Shown here: in pieces, positions 9,802 through 17,565 of the stretch
Layout: every line of letters starts with the position of its first letter
Position numbering within the stretch: position 1 is the stretch's first letter
Assembly: GCF_001905505.1 (NCBI RefSeq)
Contig: NZ_LIPG01000002.1
Span: 620,001 to 684,000, forward strand
DNA length: 64,000 nucleotides
Origin: Streptomyces sp. CB02058
GTDB lineage: Bacteria; Actinomycetota; Actinomycetes; Streptomycetales; Streptomycetaceae
Direction of reading: 5' to 3'
Position numbers and translations under genes: made by a program
Notes under the pieces: model-generated
Databases searched by the model: none
What the model was told of the DNA's origin: nothing
Seen by the model: only the letters and a program-made list of their open reading frames with translations

Positions 9802-10769
9802 TTCGCGCCGAGGGCCTTCTGCAGCGCGGTCAGGTTGGACTCCATGACCTCGATGTAGTCAGCGCCCGCGGACTTGCCGGTAATTCCCTCCAGCGGGTCC
9901 AGGACGCCGGTCTTCAGGCCGAGGTCCTTCGCCAGGGTCTTGGCGGTCTTGTCGCTGGCGAGCGTCTCGAAGAACACCGTGGTGGCCTTGGACTCCTCGG
10001 CGACGTGGTGGATCTCGTCGATCCGGGCGGGGCTGGGCTCGGCCTCGGGGTCGAGGCCGGCGATGCCCTCCTGGGTGAGGCCGTAGCGCTCGGCGAGGTA
10101 TCCGAAGGCGGAGTGCGTGGTGATGAAGGTCTTCGTCGCCGTGTTCTTCAGCCCGCTCTCGTACGCCTTGTCCAGCTTGTTCAGCTCGGCGACGAGGGTC
10201 TCCGTGTTCTTGCGGTAGTCCGCCGCGTTGTCGGGGTCGGCCTTCTCCAGCGACTTCCCGACGCCCTCGGCGACCTCGGCGTACTTCACCGGGTCCAGCC
10301 AGATGTGCGGGTCGAGGCCTGCCTCCTCGCCCTCGTGCTCCTCGTGCTCCCCGCCCTCCTCGGCACCGTGGTCGTGGCCGACCTCGGAGCCGTGGCTCTC
10401 CAGCGTGGTGAGCGTGGCCGCGTCCACGGTGTTCTCGACTCCGGCCTGCGCGACGGCGTCGTCGACGGCGGGCTGGACGTTCTTGAGGTAGAGGATGTAG
10501 TCGGCGTCGCTCAGACCGCCGATCTGCCGGGGGGAGAGCTCCAGGTCGTGCGGTTCCACGCCCGGCTTCGTCAGCGAGGTCACGGAGACGTGGGACCCGC
10601 CGATCTCCTCGGCCAGGAACTGCATCGGGTAGAAGGACGCCACCACGTCCAGCTTGCCGTCGCTCCCGCTCTCGGCCGCGTCGGAGGAGGAGCAGGCGGA
10701 CAGCGCGGTGAGGCCGAGCGCGACTGCTCCGGCGACGGCGGCGGTGGGTATGAGGCGACGTACGTTCAT
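9798..10769 (-). CDS. znuA: Zinc ABC transporter, substrate-binding lipoprotein
   Basis: Protein of ~323 residues. A lipoprotein signal peptide (RRLIPTAAVAGAVALG... with lipobox LSAC) tethers it to the outer face of the membrane. The mature part is a TroA/ZnuA cluster A-1 fold: the first metal His lies in KPGVEPHDLELSP, followed by an acidic and His-rich loop (HDHGAEEGGEHEEHEGEE) typical of zinc rather than manganese binders, then PHIWLDPVK and TTHSAFGYLAERYG. ATG 10769 is used; ATG 10778 and TTG 10787 are alternatives. None has a clear ribosome site, and a Zur-box-like element overlaps the start, so the real transcript start needs mapping. Confidence 0.9.
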   Translation of the reverse strand: MNVRRLIPTAAVAGAVALGLTALSACSSSDAAESGSDGKLDVVASFYPMQFLAEEIGGSHVSVTSLTKPGVEPHDLELSPRQIGGLSDADYILYLKNVQPAVDDAVAQAGVENTVDAATLTTLESHGSEVGHDHGAEEGGEHEEHEGEEAGLDPHIWLDPVKYAEVAEGVGKSLEKADPDNAADYRKNTETLVAELNKLDKAYESGLKNTATKTFITTHSAFGYLAERYGLTQEGIAGLDPEAEPSPARIDEIHHVAEESKATTVFFETLASDKTAKTLAKDLGLKTGVLDPLEGITGKSAGADYIEVMESNLTALQKALGAK

Positions 10770-10805
10770 GACAGTCATTTTCAACAAAACTGGAAACGAT
10801 TGTCA
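10769..10805. promoter_or_regulatory. Two Zur-box-like sites upstream of znuA
   Basis: TGACAGTCATTTTCA (10769-10783) and TGGAAACGATTGTCA (10791-10805) each match 12 of 15 positions of the Streptomyces Zur box as I recall it (TGAAAATGATTTTCA). Their centres are 22 bp apart, two helical turns, as expected for two dimers on one DNA face. They precede the znuACB-zur series, so zinc-dependent autorepression is likely. Confidence 0.65.
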
Positions 10806-10988
10806 ACAAGGCTGATGAGATGCCCGGAACCGAGCCCCATGACCGCGATGCGCCCCACCGATTTGATCCAGAGGGTGCGCCCGCCGGTAATCTGAGGTAT
10901 TCGCCCGCCCGTCTCCTGATCACCACCCCCCACCGAGGCGCCGCGCGCCGTCCCTGTCCCATTTCGCCGTCGTAATGAAGAGAGCACC

Positions 10989-12371
10989 GTGGCCGCCGAC
11001 AAGATCGACACCATCGTCAGCCTGAGCAAGCGCCGTGGCTTCGTCTATCCCTGCAGTGAGATCTACGGCGGCCAGCGGGCCGCCTGGGACTACGGGCCGC
11101 TGGGCGTCGAGCTGAAGGAGAACCTCAAGCGCCAGTGGTGGCGTTACATGGTGACCGCGCGCGAGGACGTGGTCGGCATCGACTCGTCGGTCATCCTGGC
11201 CCCCGAGGTCTGGGTCGCGTCCGGCCACGTCGCCACGTTCTCCGACCCGCTCACCGAGTGCACCTCCTGTCACAAGCGCTACCGCGCCGACCACCTGGAG
11301 GAGGCGTACGAGGAGAAGCACGGCAAGCCGCCCGTGAACGGCCTGGCCGACCTCAACTGCCCCAACTGCGGCAACAAGGGCACCTTCACCGAGCCCAAGG
11401 CCTTCTCGGGGCTCCTCTCCACCCACCTCGGCCCGACCCAGGACACCGGCTCGGTCGCCTACCTGCGCCCCGAGACCGCCCAGGGCATCTTCACCAACTT
11501 CGGCCAGGTGCTGCAGACCTCGCGCAAGAAGCCGCCGTTCGGCATCGCGCAGATGGGCAAGTCCTTCCGGAACGAGATCACTCCGGGCAACTTCATCTTC
11601 CGCACGCGCGAGTTCGAGCAGATGGAGATGGAGTTCTTCGTCAAGCCGGGCGAGGACGAGCAGTGGCAGGAGTACTGGATGGAGCAGCGCTGGAACTGGT
11701 ACACCGGTCTCGGCCTGCGCGAGGAGAACATGCGGTGGTTCGAGCACCCGCAGGAGAAGCTCTCCCACTACTCCAAGCGCACCGCTGACATCGAGTACCG
11801 CTTCCGCTTCGGCGGCAGCGAGTGGGGCGAGCTGGAGGGTGTCGCGAACCGCACGGACTACGACCTCACCGCCCACTCCAAGGCCTCCGGCACGGACCTC
11901 GTCTACTTCGACCAGGAGAAGGGCGAGCGCTACACGCCGTACGTCATCGAGCCCGCGGCCGGTGTCGGCCGCTCGATGCTGGCGTTCCTCCTCGACGCCT
12001 ACAGCGAGGACGAGGCGCCCAACGCCAAGGGCGTCATGGAGAAGCGCGCCGTGATGCGCCTCGACCCGCGCCTGGCGCCGGTCAAGGTCGCCGTCCTGCC
12101 GCTGTCCCGCAACGCCCAGCTCTCGCCGAAGGCCAAGGGCCTCGCGGCCGACCTGCGGCAGAACTGGAACATCGAGTTCGACGACGCGGGCGCCATCGGC
12201 CGCCGCTACCGCCGCCAGGACGAGATCGGTACGCCGTTCTGCGTCACCGTCGACTTCGACACCCTGGACGACAACGCGGTGACCGTGCGCGAGCGCGACA
12301 CGATGAAGCAGGAGCGCGTCTCCCTGGACCAGATCCAGAGCTACCTCGGCTCGCGTCTGCTGGGCTGCTGA
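10989..12371 (+). CDS. glyS: Glycyl-tRNA synthetase (class II, homodimeric type)
   Basis: Protein of 460 residues of the bacterial/eukaryotic-like alpha2 type, not the alpha2beta2 type. Visible elements: the N-terminal [20 protein letters not shown], a zinc-binding-like insertion with CTSCH and CPNCG, motif 2 region [20 protein letters not shown], motif 3 with [17 protein letters not shown], and the C-terminal anticodon-binding domain from about residue 360. It charges tRNA-Gly. GTG 10989 gives the family's usual N terminus. The divergent znuA start is 220 nt away; no T-box-like structure was recognised in between. Confidence 0.95.
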   Translation: MAADKIDTIVSLSKRRGFVYPCSEIYGGQRAAWDYGPLGVELKENLKRQWWRYMVTAREDVVGIDSSVILAPEVWVASGHVATFSDPLTECTSCHKRYRADHLEEAYEEKHGKPPVNGLADLNCPNCGNKGTFTEPKAFSGLLSTHLGPTQDTGSVAYLRPETAQGIFTNFGQVLQTSRKKPPFGIAQMGKSFRNEITPGNFIFRTREFEQMEMEFFVKPGEDEQWQEYWMEQRWNWYTGLGLREENMRWFEHPQEKLSHYSKRTADIEYRFRFGGSEWGELEGVANRTDYDLTAHSKASGTDLVYFDQEKGERYTPYVIEPAAGVGRSMLAFLLDAYSEDEAPNAKGVMEKRAVMRLDPRLAPVKVAVLPLSRNAQLSPKAKGLAADLRQNWNIEFDDAGAIGRRYRRQDEIGTPFCVTVDFDTLDDNAVTVRERDTMKQERVSLDQIQSYLGSRLLGC

Positions 12372-12393
12372 CCGCACCTCCGTTCATGACGAA

Positions 12394-12424
12394 GCCCCCG
12401 GTTCCGGTGCACGGAACCGGGGGC
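12394..12424 (+). terminator. glyS terminator
   Basis: A perfect 13-bp stem (GCCCCCGGTTCCG at 12394-12406 and its complement at 12412-12424) with a 5-nt loop, 22 nt after the glyS stop. Confidence 0.75.
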
Positions 12425-12464
12425 CTCGTGCACACTGGGCCCACTCGTCCACAGGGAGGCCCGG

Positions 12465-12668
12465 ATGCCGTCCATGACCACGAGCAAGGTCAGCAGATGG
12501 GACCAGCACGGCCGTGAACACGTCGTCCACGTACGGAAGTCGGGGATGCAGCGGCAGCTGACCTGCGACACCTGCGGCTGGCGCAAGGGGGCGCAGTTCC
12601 TGCCCTGGCTGAAGGCCGAGGAGCATCTGACCGAGGCTCACCAGGCCACCGTCGACCCGACGGCCTGA
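12465..12668 (+). CDS. Small conserved-looking protein with a CxxC pair
   Basis: Protein of 67 residues starting MPSMTTSKVSRWDQHGRE. It has one CDTCGW pair after QRQLT and ends in a region with paired acidic and His residues (EEHLTEAHQATVD), reminiscent of half a zinc-finger (CxxC...H...H). GGAGG 5 nt before ATG 12465 supports the start; ATG 12474 is an alternative. Codon use is as GC-biased at third positions as in its neighbours, arguing it is real. I do not recognise a named family, and function is unknown. Confidence 0.65.
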   Translation: MPSMTTSKVSRWDQHGREHVVHVRKSGMQRQLTCDTCGWRKGAQFLPWLKAEEHLTEAHQATVDPTA

Positions 12669-12830
12669 GCCGCGGGCCGGGCGTCCGGCGGTGTGACGGG
12701 CCGTCGGGTGGCCCGACCGGGCGGCCGGCGTGCGGCCTTCGGGGCGCCCGGCGGGCGGCCGTGGGGACGGGCCTTCGGGTGGCCGGAAAAACCGGGTGAA
12801 GGCGCCGCCTGGCCGGGGTACCTTTCCGGC

Positions 12831-12888
12831 ATGTATTCGTTCTTCCAGATCTACGAGTGAGCGCGCGACGGGCACGATCGCCCGTCGC
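12831..12888 (+). other. Nine-codon ORF followed by a perfect hairpin
   Basis: ATG 12831 opens a nine-residue ORF (MYSFFQIYE) ending at 12860. Four nt later a perfect 9-bp stem begins (GCGACGGGC 12865-12873, GCCCGTCGC 12880-12888, 6-nt loop). It lies 70 nt before the next gene. The aromatic-rich codons, including two Tyr and two Phe, are rare in this GC-rich DNA. A leader or attenuator is possible but unproven. Confidence 0.25.
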
Positions 12889-12957
12889 CCACCGTTTCGA
12901 TCCCTGAGCTCTCCGATCACCTCGGACCTCGTTACTCACCACGAATGGGAGAACCCC

Positions 12958-13161
12958 GTGGCCAAGAGCCGCAACAACCTCCTCGGTGTGGGCGGACAGC
13001 GCAAGAAGCTGTCCCGCGCCGAACAGCAGGGCGTGGGCCCCGCCGGCATCAACGACCGCAAGGCGGCCGAGGACAAGAAGCAGGAGCTGGTGCGCAAGAT
13101 GCGTGAGCGCGCCGCCGCCGCCGAGGCCGCGCCGGCGCAGGACGCCCCGGCCGAGAGCTGA
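12958..13161 (+). CDS. Small basic DUF6243-like protein
   Basis: Protein of 67 residues, VAKSRNNLLGVGGQRKKLSR then a charged helix rich in K, E and R and an Ala-rich tail. It matches my memory of a small Streptomyces family (DUF6243) of unknown role. GTG 12958 is preceded by GGGAGAACCCC. The composition suggests a nucleic acid- or ribosome-associated helix, but nothing more can be claimed. It is followed by a strong bidirectional terminator. Confidence 0.7.
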   Translation: MAKSRNNLLGVGGQRKKLSRAEQQGVGPAGINDRKAAEDKKQELVRKMRERAAAAEAAPAQDAPAES

Positions 13162-13184
13162 CCTCCTCGCACCACCCGTCACGA

Positions 13185-13223
13185 CCGTGGGCCCGGACCG
13201 TCGACGACGGTCCGGGCCCACGG
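13185..13223. terminator. Strong bidirectional terminator
   Basis: A perfect 18-bp stem with a 3-nt loop (CCGTGGGCCCGGACCGTC, gac, and the complement) lies between the convergent small basic protein and the DHA2 exporter. Confidence 0.85.
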
Positions 13224-13231
13224 CCGTGCGC

Positions 13232-14701
13232 TCACCGCACCGTGCGGGGCAGCCGCAGGCTCAGCAGCACCGTCAGGACGACGGCCGCCAGCTGCACCAG
13301 CAGCGTCACGGTCAGGGCGTCCCGCATCCCGCCGCCGGACGCCAGCGAGAGAAACAGCGTCCCGAGCGTGGCGACCCCGAGCGCCAGGGCGGCCTGCTGC
13401 GTCGTCGTCATCACGCCGCTGCCCACGCCGGCCCGCTCGGCCGGTACGTCGGAGAGCACGATCCGGATCAGGACGGGCAGCTGCAGCCCCTGCCCCAGCC
13501 CCGCGACCGCGACGCCGGGCAGCAGCTCCAGCACTCCGAGATCCGGCCAGCCGCGCCACACGGTCAGCACCAGCACCATGACGCCCAGGCCCTGGATCAG
13601 CCCGCCTGCCGTCACGACGCGGCTGCCGAAGCGGCGTACCAGCCGGGGGCCGGCCAGGGACGCCGCGAAGAAGGCGGTGGCCATCGGCGCCAGCGACAGG
13701 CCCGCGGCGGCCGGACCCATCTCCAGGCCCTGCTGGAGCGCCACGGCGATCACGAACATGAAGCCGCCGAAGCCGATGGAGAACGGCACCACCAGCGCGA
13801 GTCCGTGGCGCAGGGACTCCAGCCGCAGCAGGCTCGGCGGCACCAGCGGGGTCAGCCCCCGCGCGTCGGCCCGCCGCTCCACCCGGTAGAAGGCGACCGC
13901 GGCGAACGGGAACACGCCCAGGGACACCCACGTCCACAGCGGCCAGCCCGCCGCCCTGCCCTCCGTCAGCGGGGCCAGCAGCGTCACCAGCGAGAGGGCC
14001 AGCAGCAGCGTGCCCGGTACGTCGACGGGGGCGGGCCGGTCCGAGCGGCTCTCCGGCACCGTGCGGGCGGCCAGGATCAGCCCCACCACCACGACCGGGA
14101 CGTTCACCAGGAACACCGAACGCCACCCCGCGCTCTCGCCGAACACCGAGGACAGCGGGGCGGCGGCGACCAGAACCCCGCCGAGGACCTGCCCGGCGAC
14201 CATGGACAGCCCGGCCGTCGCCCCGTACAGGCTCATGGCCCGCGCCCTGCGGTGTCCGGCCGTGGCCGCCTGGATGGTGGCGAGCACCTGCGGCAGCATC
14301 AGCGCGGCGGCGGCGCCCTGCGCCACCCTGGCCCCCACCAGGGTCCAGGCGTCCGGAGCCAGTCCGCAGGCGAGGGAGGTGAGGCCGAACCCGGCCATCC
14401 CGATGAGGAAGAGCCTGCGCCGTCCGGCCATGTCGCCCAGGCGCCCGCCGAGCACGAGCAGCACGGCGTAGGCGAGTCCGTAGCCCGCCACGACCAGCTC
14501 CAGGAGGGCGGGGCCCGCGGCCAGGTCGTGGTCGATGGTGGGAAGGGCGACGTTGACGATGAAGAAGTCGATGAGGGGCAGTGCCGCGCCGAGCAGCACG
14601 GTGAAGAGACCGAGCCCGCCGAGCACGGGTGCCGGGTGGTCGTACCGCGCCACCGGGGTGCCGGTGGCGGGTGCGTTCGTCAGTACAGAGGAATCACTCA
14701 C
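13232..14701 (-). CDS. MFS drug exporter, DHA2 (14-helix) family
   Basis: Protein of 489 residues with about 14 membrane helices. Motif A-like GGRLGDMAGRRRLFLIG follows the second helix. The N-terminal region LIDFFIVNVALPTIDHDL is the typical DHA2 start. It likely exports a toxic small molecule by proton antiport. GTG 14701 is chosen because the predicted protein then begins just before the first helix; an in-frame start at 14773 would cross the operator region. It is transcribed divergently from an XRE/MmyB-type regulator, and the shared intergenic DNA holds palindromes around GGTACC, so that regulator probably controls it. The substrate is unknown. Confidence 0.88.
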   Translation of the reverse strand: MSDSSVLTNAPATGTPVARYDHPAPVLGGLGLFTVLLGAALPLIDFFIVNVALPTIDHDLAAGPALLELVVAGYGLAYAVLLVLGGRLGDMAGRRRLFLIGMAGFGLTSLACGLAPDAWTLVGARVAQGAAAALMLPQVLATIQAATAGHRRARAMSLYGATAGLSMVAGQVLGGVLVAAAPLSSVFGESAGWRSVFLVNVPVVVVGLILAARTVPESRSDRPAPVDVPGTLLLALSLVTLLAPLTEGRAAGWPLWTWVSLGVFPFAAVAFYRVERRADARGLTPLVPPSLLRLESLRHGLALVVPFSIGFGGFMFVIAVALQQGLEMGPAAAGLSLAPMATAFFAASLAGPRLVRRFGSRVVTAGGLIQGLGVMVLVLTVWRGWPDLGVLELLPGVAVAGLGQGLQLPVLIRIVLSDVPAERAGVGSGVMTTTQQAALALGVATLGTLFLSLASGGGMRDALTVTLLVQLAAVVLTVLLSLRLPRTVR

Positions 14702-14710
14702 GCCACCGAG

Positions 14711-14760
14711 ACTGGACCGGTACGCAGACTGGTACCAGAGTCTTCTTGTCCTGGTACCGG
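14711..14760. promoter_or_regulatory. Operator region with three GGTACC-type repeats
   Basis: CTGGTACCAG (14729-14738) is a perfect 10-bp palindrome, and related sequences ACTGGACCGGTAC (14711-14723) and CCTGGTACCGG (14750-14760) flank it. This is a likely operator cluster for the regulator encoded immediately to the right, overlapping both divergent promoters. Confidence 0.5.
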
Positions 14761-14802
14761 AAGCACCTGGCAATGCGCTGGGGAGTCCGGCACGCTGGAC
14801 GC

Positions 14803-15699
14803 ATGACGACTGTGGCCCCCCGCGCGACCGAGACCGAGACCGAGGCCGCGACCGCCGTCAGGCGGCACGAGCTCGCGGACTTCCTGCGCAGCCGCCGCGA
14901 GCGGATCACTCCCGAGCAGGTCGGGCTGCCCCGCGGCCGGCGCAGGCGCACCCCCGGGCTGCGCCGCGAGGAGGTGGCGCAGCTCTCGGCCGTCGGCGTC
15001 ACCTGGTACACCTGGCTGGAGCAGGCGCGCGACATCCATGTCTCGCCCCAGGTCCTCGACTCGCTGGCCCGTGCCCTGCTGCTCGACCGCAGCGAACGCA
15101 CCCACCTCTTCGCCCTCGCCGGTGCCGTCGACCCGGCCCCGGGCTCGGACTGCACGGGCATCACCCCGGCCATGCACGAGATGCTCACGCGGCTGGAGCC
15201 CTTCCCGGCCTGCGTCCAGAACAGCCGGTACGACATCCTCGCCTACAACCGCACCTACGGCCGGCTGCTGTGCGACCTGGACGACGTGGCCCCCGAGGAC
15301 CGCAACTGCATGCTGCTCGCCTACACGAACGAGGACTGGCGCTCCGCCGTCGTCGACCTGCCCGGCGCGCGACGGCTGATGGCCGCCAAGTTCCGCGCGG
15401 CGATGGCGGAGCATCTGGCCGAGCCCGCCTGGAAGGCACTGCTGGCACGGCTGATGGAGGCCTCGCCCGAATTCGGCGAGGTCTGGGCGCGGCACGAGGT
15501 CGTCGGCCCGTCGAACCGGACCAAGATCTTCCGCAACTCCCGGGTGGGACTCCTCCGGCTCGACCACACCGATCTGTGGCTGGGCCCCTCGGTGGGCCCG
15601 CGCCTGGTGACGTACGTCCCCTCGGACGAGGAGGCCGGGCAGGGGCTGGAGAGGCTGCTGCAATCGGCGCTCGCCGAGGAGGAGCCCTCCTGGGCCTGA
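14803..15699 (+). CDS. XRE-family regulator with MmyB-like ligand-binding domain
   Basis: Protein of 298 residues. The N-terminal helix-turn-helix (residues ~15-90) includes GRRRRTPGLRREEVAQLSAVG and VTWYTWLEQARDIHVS, typical of this actinobacterial family. The C-terminal ~170 residues match the MmyB-like PAS-related ligand pocket, with NSRYDILAYNR, CMLLAYTNEDWR and an FRNSRVGLLRLDHTDLWLG core. Such proteins usually repress or activate a divergent transporter or oxidoreductase in response to a small, possibly fatty, ligand. It faces the DHA2 exporter across a palindrome-rich 101-nt region. Confidence 0.85.
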   Translation: MTTVAPRATETETEAATAVRRHELADFLRSRRERITPEQVGLPRGRRRRTPGLRREEVAQLSAVGVTWYTWLEQARDIHVSPQVLDSLARALLLDRSERTHLFALAGAVDPAPGSDCTGITPAMHEMLTRLEPFPACVQNSRYDILAYNRTYGRLLCDLDDVAPEDRNCMLLAYTNEDWRSAVVDLPGARRLMAAKFRAAMAEHLAEPAWKALLARLMEASPEFGEVWARHEVVGPSNRTKIFRNSRVGLLRLDHTDLWLGPSVGPRLVTYVPSDEEAGQGLERLLQSALAEEEPSWA

Positions 15700-15831
15700 G
15701 GCGGGACCGAGGCCGGTTTGAGGCGTGCCTGGGGCGGCTCCGGGCCGCGGCTATGGCCGGGCTGAGGCGGCCCTCGGGCGGTCCTGCGGCGGACCTCCGG
15801 CGGGCGGATCCGTGCCGCGCCCGGCGTGCGG

Positions 15832-15837
15832 GACAAT
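15832..15837 (+). promoter_or_regulatory. Leaderless -10 box for dusB (GACAAT)
   Basis: GACAAT ends 7 nt before ATG 15845 with no ribosome site. It is the same arrangement as at recO. Confidence 0.45.
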
Positions 15838-15844
15838 GGGTGCC

Positions 15845-16993
15845 ATGACCACGCTCGCCCCCGCCCTCCCGCTGCTCCGGATCGGCCCGCACACCGTGCA
15901 GCCGCCGGTGGTGCTGGCCCCCATGGCCGGGATCACCAACGCCCCCTTCCGCACCCTGTGCCGTGAGTTCTCCGGCGGCAAGGGGCTGTTCGTCAGCGAG
16001 ATGATCACCACGCGGGCGCTGGTCGAGCGCAACGAGAAGACCATGCAGCTCATCCACTTCGACGCGAGCGAGACCCCGCGCTCCATCCAGCTGTACGGAG
16101 TGGACCCGGTCACCGTCGGCAAGGCGGTCCGGATGATCGTCGACGAGAACCTCGCCGACCACATCGACCTGAACTTCGGCTGCCCGGTCCCCAAGGTCAC
16201 CCGCAAGGGGGGCGGCTCCGCGCTCCCGTACAAGCGGCCCCTGCTCCGCGCGATCCTCCGTGAGGCCGTGGCACAGGCGGGCGAGCTCCCCGTCACCATC
16301 AAGATGCGCAAGGGTATCGACGACGACCACATGACCTACCTCGACGCCGGCCGCATCGCCGTCGAGGAGGGCATCACGGCCGTCGCCCTGCACGGCAGGA
16401 CCACCGCCCAGCACTACGGCGGCACCGCCGACTGGGACGCCATCGCGCGCCTCAAGGAGCACGTGCCGGAGATCCCCGTCCTCGGCAACGGCGACATCTG
16501 GTGCGCCGACGACGCCCTGCGGATGATGCGCGAGACCGGCTGCGACGGCGTGGTCGTGGGCCGCGGCTGCCTCGGCCGCCCCTGGCTCTTCGGCGACCTG
16601 GTCAGCGCCTTCGAGGGCACGGGGACGAGGCAGGCGCCCACCCTGCGCCAGGTCGCGGACGTCATGCTGCGCCACGCGACGCTGCTGGGGGAGTGGATCG
16701 GTGACGAGAGCCGGGGCGTGATCGACTTCCGCAAGCACGTCGCCTGGTACCTCAAGGGCTTCGCGGTCGGCTCGGACATGCGCAGGCGGCTCGCGGTCAC
16801 CTCGTCCCTGGAGGAGCTCGGCGGACAGCTCCAGGAGCTCGACCTCGACCAGCCCTGGCCGGACGGGGCGGACGGCCCCCGGGGGCGTACCTCCGGCAAC
16901 AACCGGGTCGCGCTGCCGGACGGCTGGCTCAAGGACCCGTACGACTGCGCGGGCGTCGGAGCCGACGCCGAGCTGGACACCTCGGGCGGCTGA
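15845..16993 (+). CDS. dusB: tRNA-dihydrouridine synthase DusB
   Basis: Protein of 382 residues, an FMN enzyme reducing uridines in tRNA D-loops. It is a TIM barrel with VLAPMAGITNAPFRTLCREF at the N terminus and DLNFGCPVPKVTRKGGGSAL, whose Cys is the expected catalytic acid. VTIKMRKGIDDD, LHGRTTAQHYGG and the phosphate-binding GNGDIW...VGRGCLGRPWLF complete the set. A helical C-terminal tRNA-binding domain follows from residue ~265. The start is set at ATG 15845; ATG 15836, just upstream, is within the promoter. Confidence 0.94.
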   Translation: MTTLAPALPLLRIGPHTVQPPVVLAPMAGITNAPFRTLCREFSGGKGLFVSEMITTRALVERNEKTMQLIHFDASETPRSIQLYGVDPVTVGKAVRMIVDENLADHIDLNFGCPVPKVTRKGGGSALPYKRPLLRAILREAVAQAGELPVTIKMRKGIDDDHMTYLDAGRIAVEEGITAVALHGRTTAQHYGGTADWDAIARLKEHVPEIPVLGNGDIWCADDALRMMRETGCDGVVVGRGCLGRPWLFGDLVSAFEGTGTRQAPTLRQVADVMLRHATLLGEWIGDESRGVIDFRKHVAWYLKGFAVGSDMRRRLAVTSSLEELGGQLQELDLDQPWPDGADGPRGRTSGNNRVALPDGWLKDPYDCAGVGADAELDTSGG

Positions 16994-17028
16994 GCGCCCC
17001 CAGGACCGGGGGCACCGAGTGCCCCGAA

Positions 17029-17058
17029 CAGAAGCCCGCTCACATGAGCGGGCTTCTG
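17029..17058 (+). terminator. dusB terminator
   Basis: A 13-bp perfect stem (CAGAAGCCCGCTC and complement) with a 4-nt loop, 35 nt after the dusB stop. Confidence 0.85.
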
Positions 17059-17565
17059 TCGTATGTCACGGCCTGTTCCCCCGTGAATGGCCGAAGCGCG
17101 TGCCTGTCCGCTCCCCTTGAGTGGGCGCATCTCCGTCCTTGTCTACGAGCCGTGAGGGTCATGTGACCCGCTGTGGTCCACGAGGCGTCCGGATGGTGAC
17201 ATCTGAGCGGACGGCAGGGCGTGATTCTCGCCACCCCTGAGGGACTTCTGGCTCAGATGAGCGCTCTTTTGCTTGCTGTACTTCTCAAATGGTGGCACTG
17301 GGTGCCAGTCCGCTTTACTTTGATCGATCAAACCATCCGTCACCATGCGTGGCTGAATCGGGGAGATGGTCGGACTCTTCGTAATCATCTCTTCAAGAGA
17401 TGAACGATTGTCACCGCCGAGGGGCACGAGGGCATCACTTTCGATCTGCTGGCGGACGGGTGGTTGAGACCTCATGACGCGCAAGTGGCCGTACCCAGAC
17501 ACCTTCGATCTGGGTATGTTCCTCGCCGTCAGGGCAGCCACCGCGTCCTCGAGGAGTCGAGACCC
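17059..17565 (+). promoter_or_regulatory. 507-nt palindrome-rich leader/promoter region of ppdK
   Basis: No gene is convincing here, and the DNA is clearly more AT-rich than its surroundings. It contains TGGCAC-n3-GTGCCA (17293-17307), the perfect 14-bp palindrome TTTGATCGATCAAA (17319-17332), the 9-1-9 repeat TCATCTCTTcAAGAGATGA (17385-17403), and a hairpin ACCCAGA/TCTGGGT (17493-17515) close to the ppdK ribosome site. Several operators and a structured 5' UTR are likely. Confidence 0.5.

Noticed and set aside
10806..10988. Possible T-box or riboswitch before glyS
   Set aside because: No T-box sequence, specifier loop or terminator/antiterminator pair could be found in the 180 nt.
14729..14738. 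CTGGTACCAG as a DasR-type site
   Set aside because: The DasR box has ACTGGTCTAGACCAGT; only the outer bases agree, and the adjacent regulator is a better candidate.
17221..17403. 60-codon ORF in the ppdK leader
   Set aside because: It runs through several palindromes, has no ribosome site and shows no GC bias at third positions.
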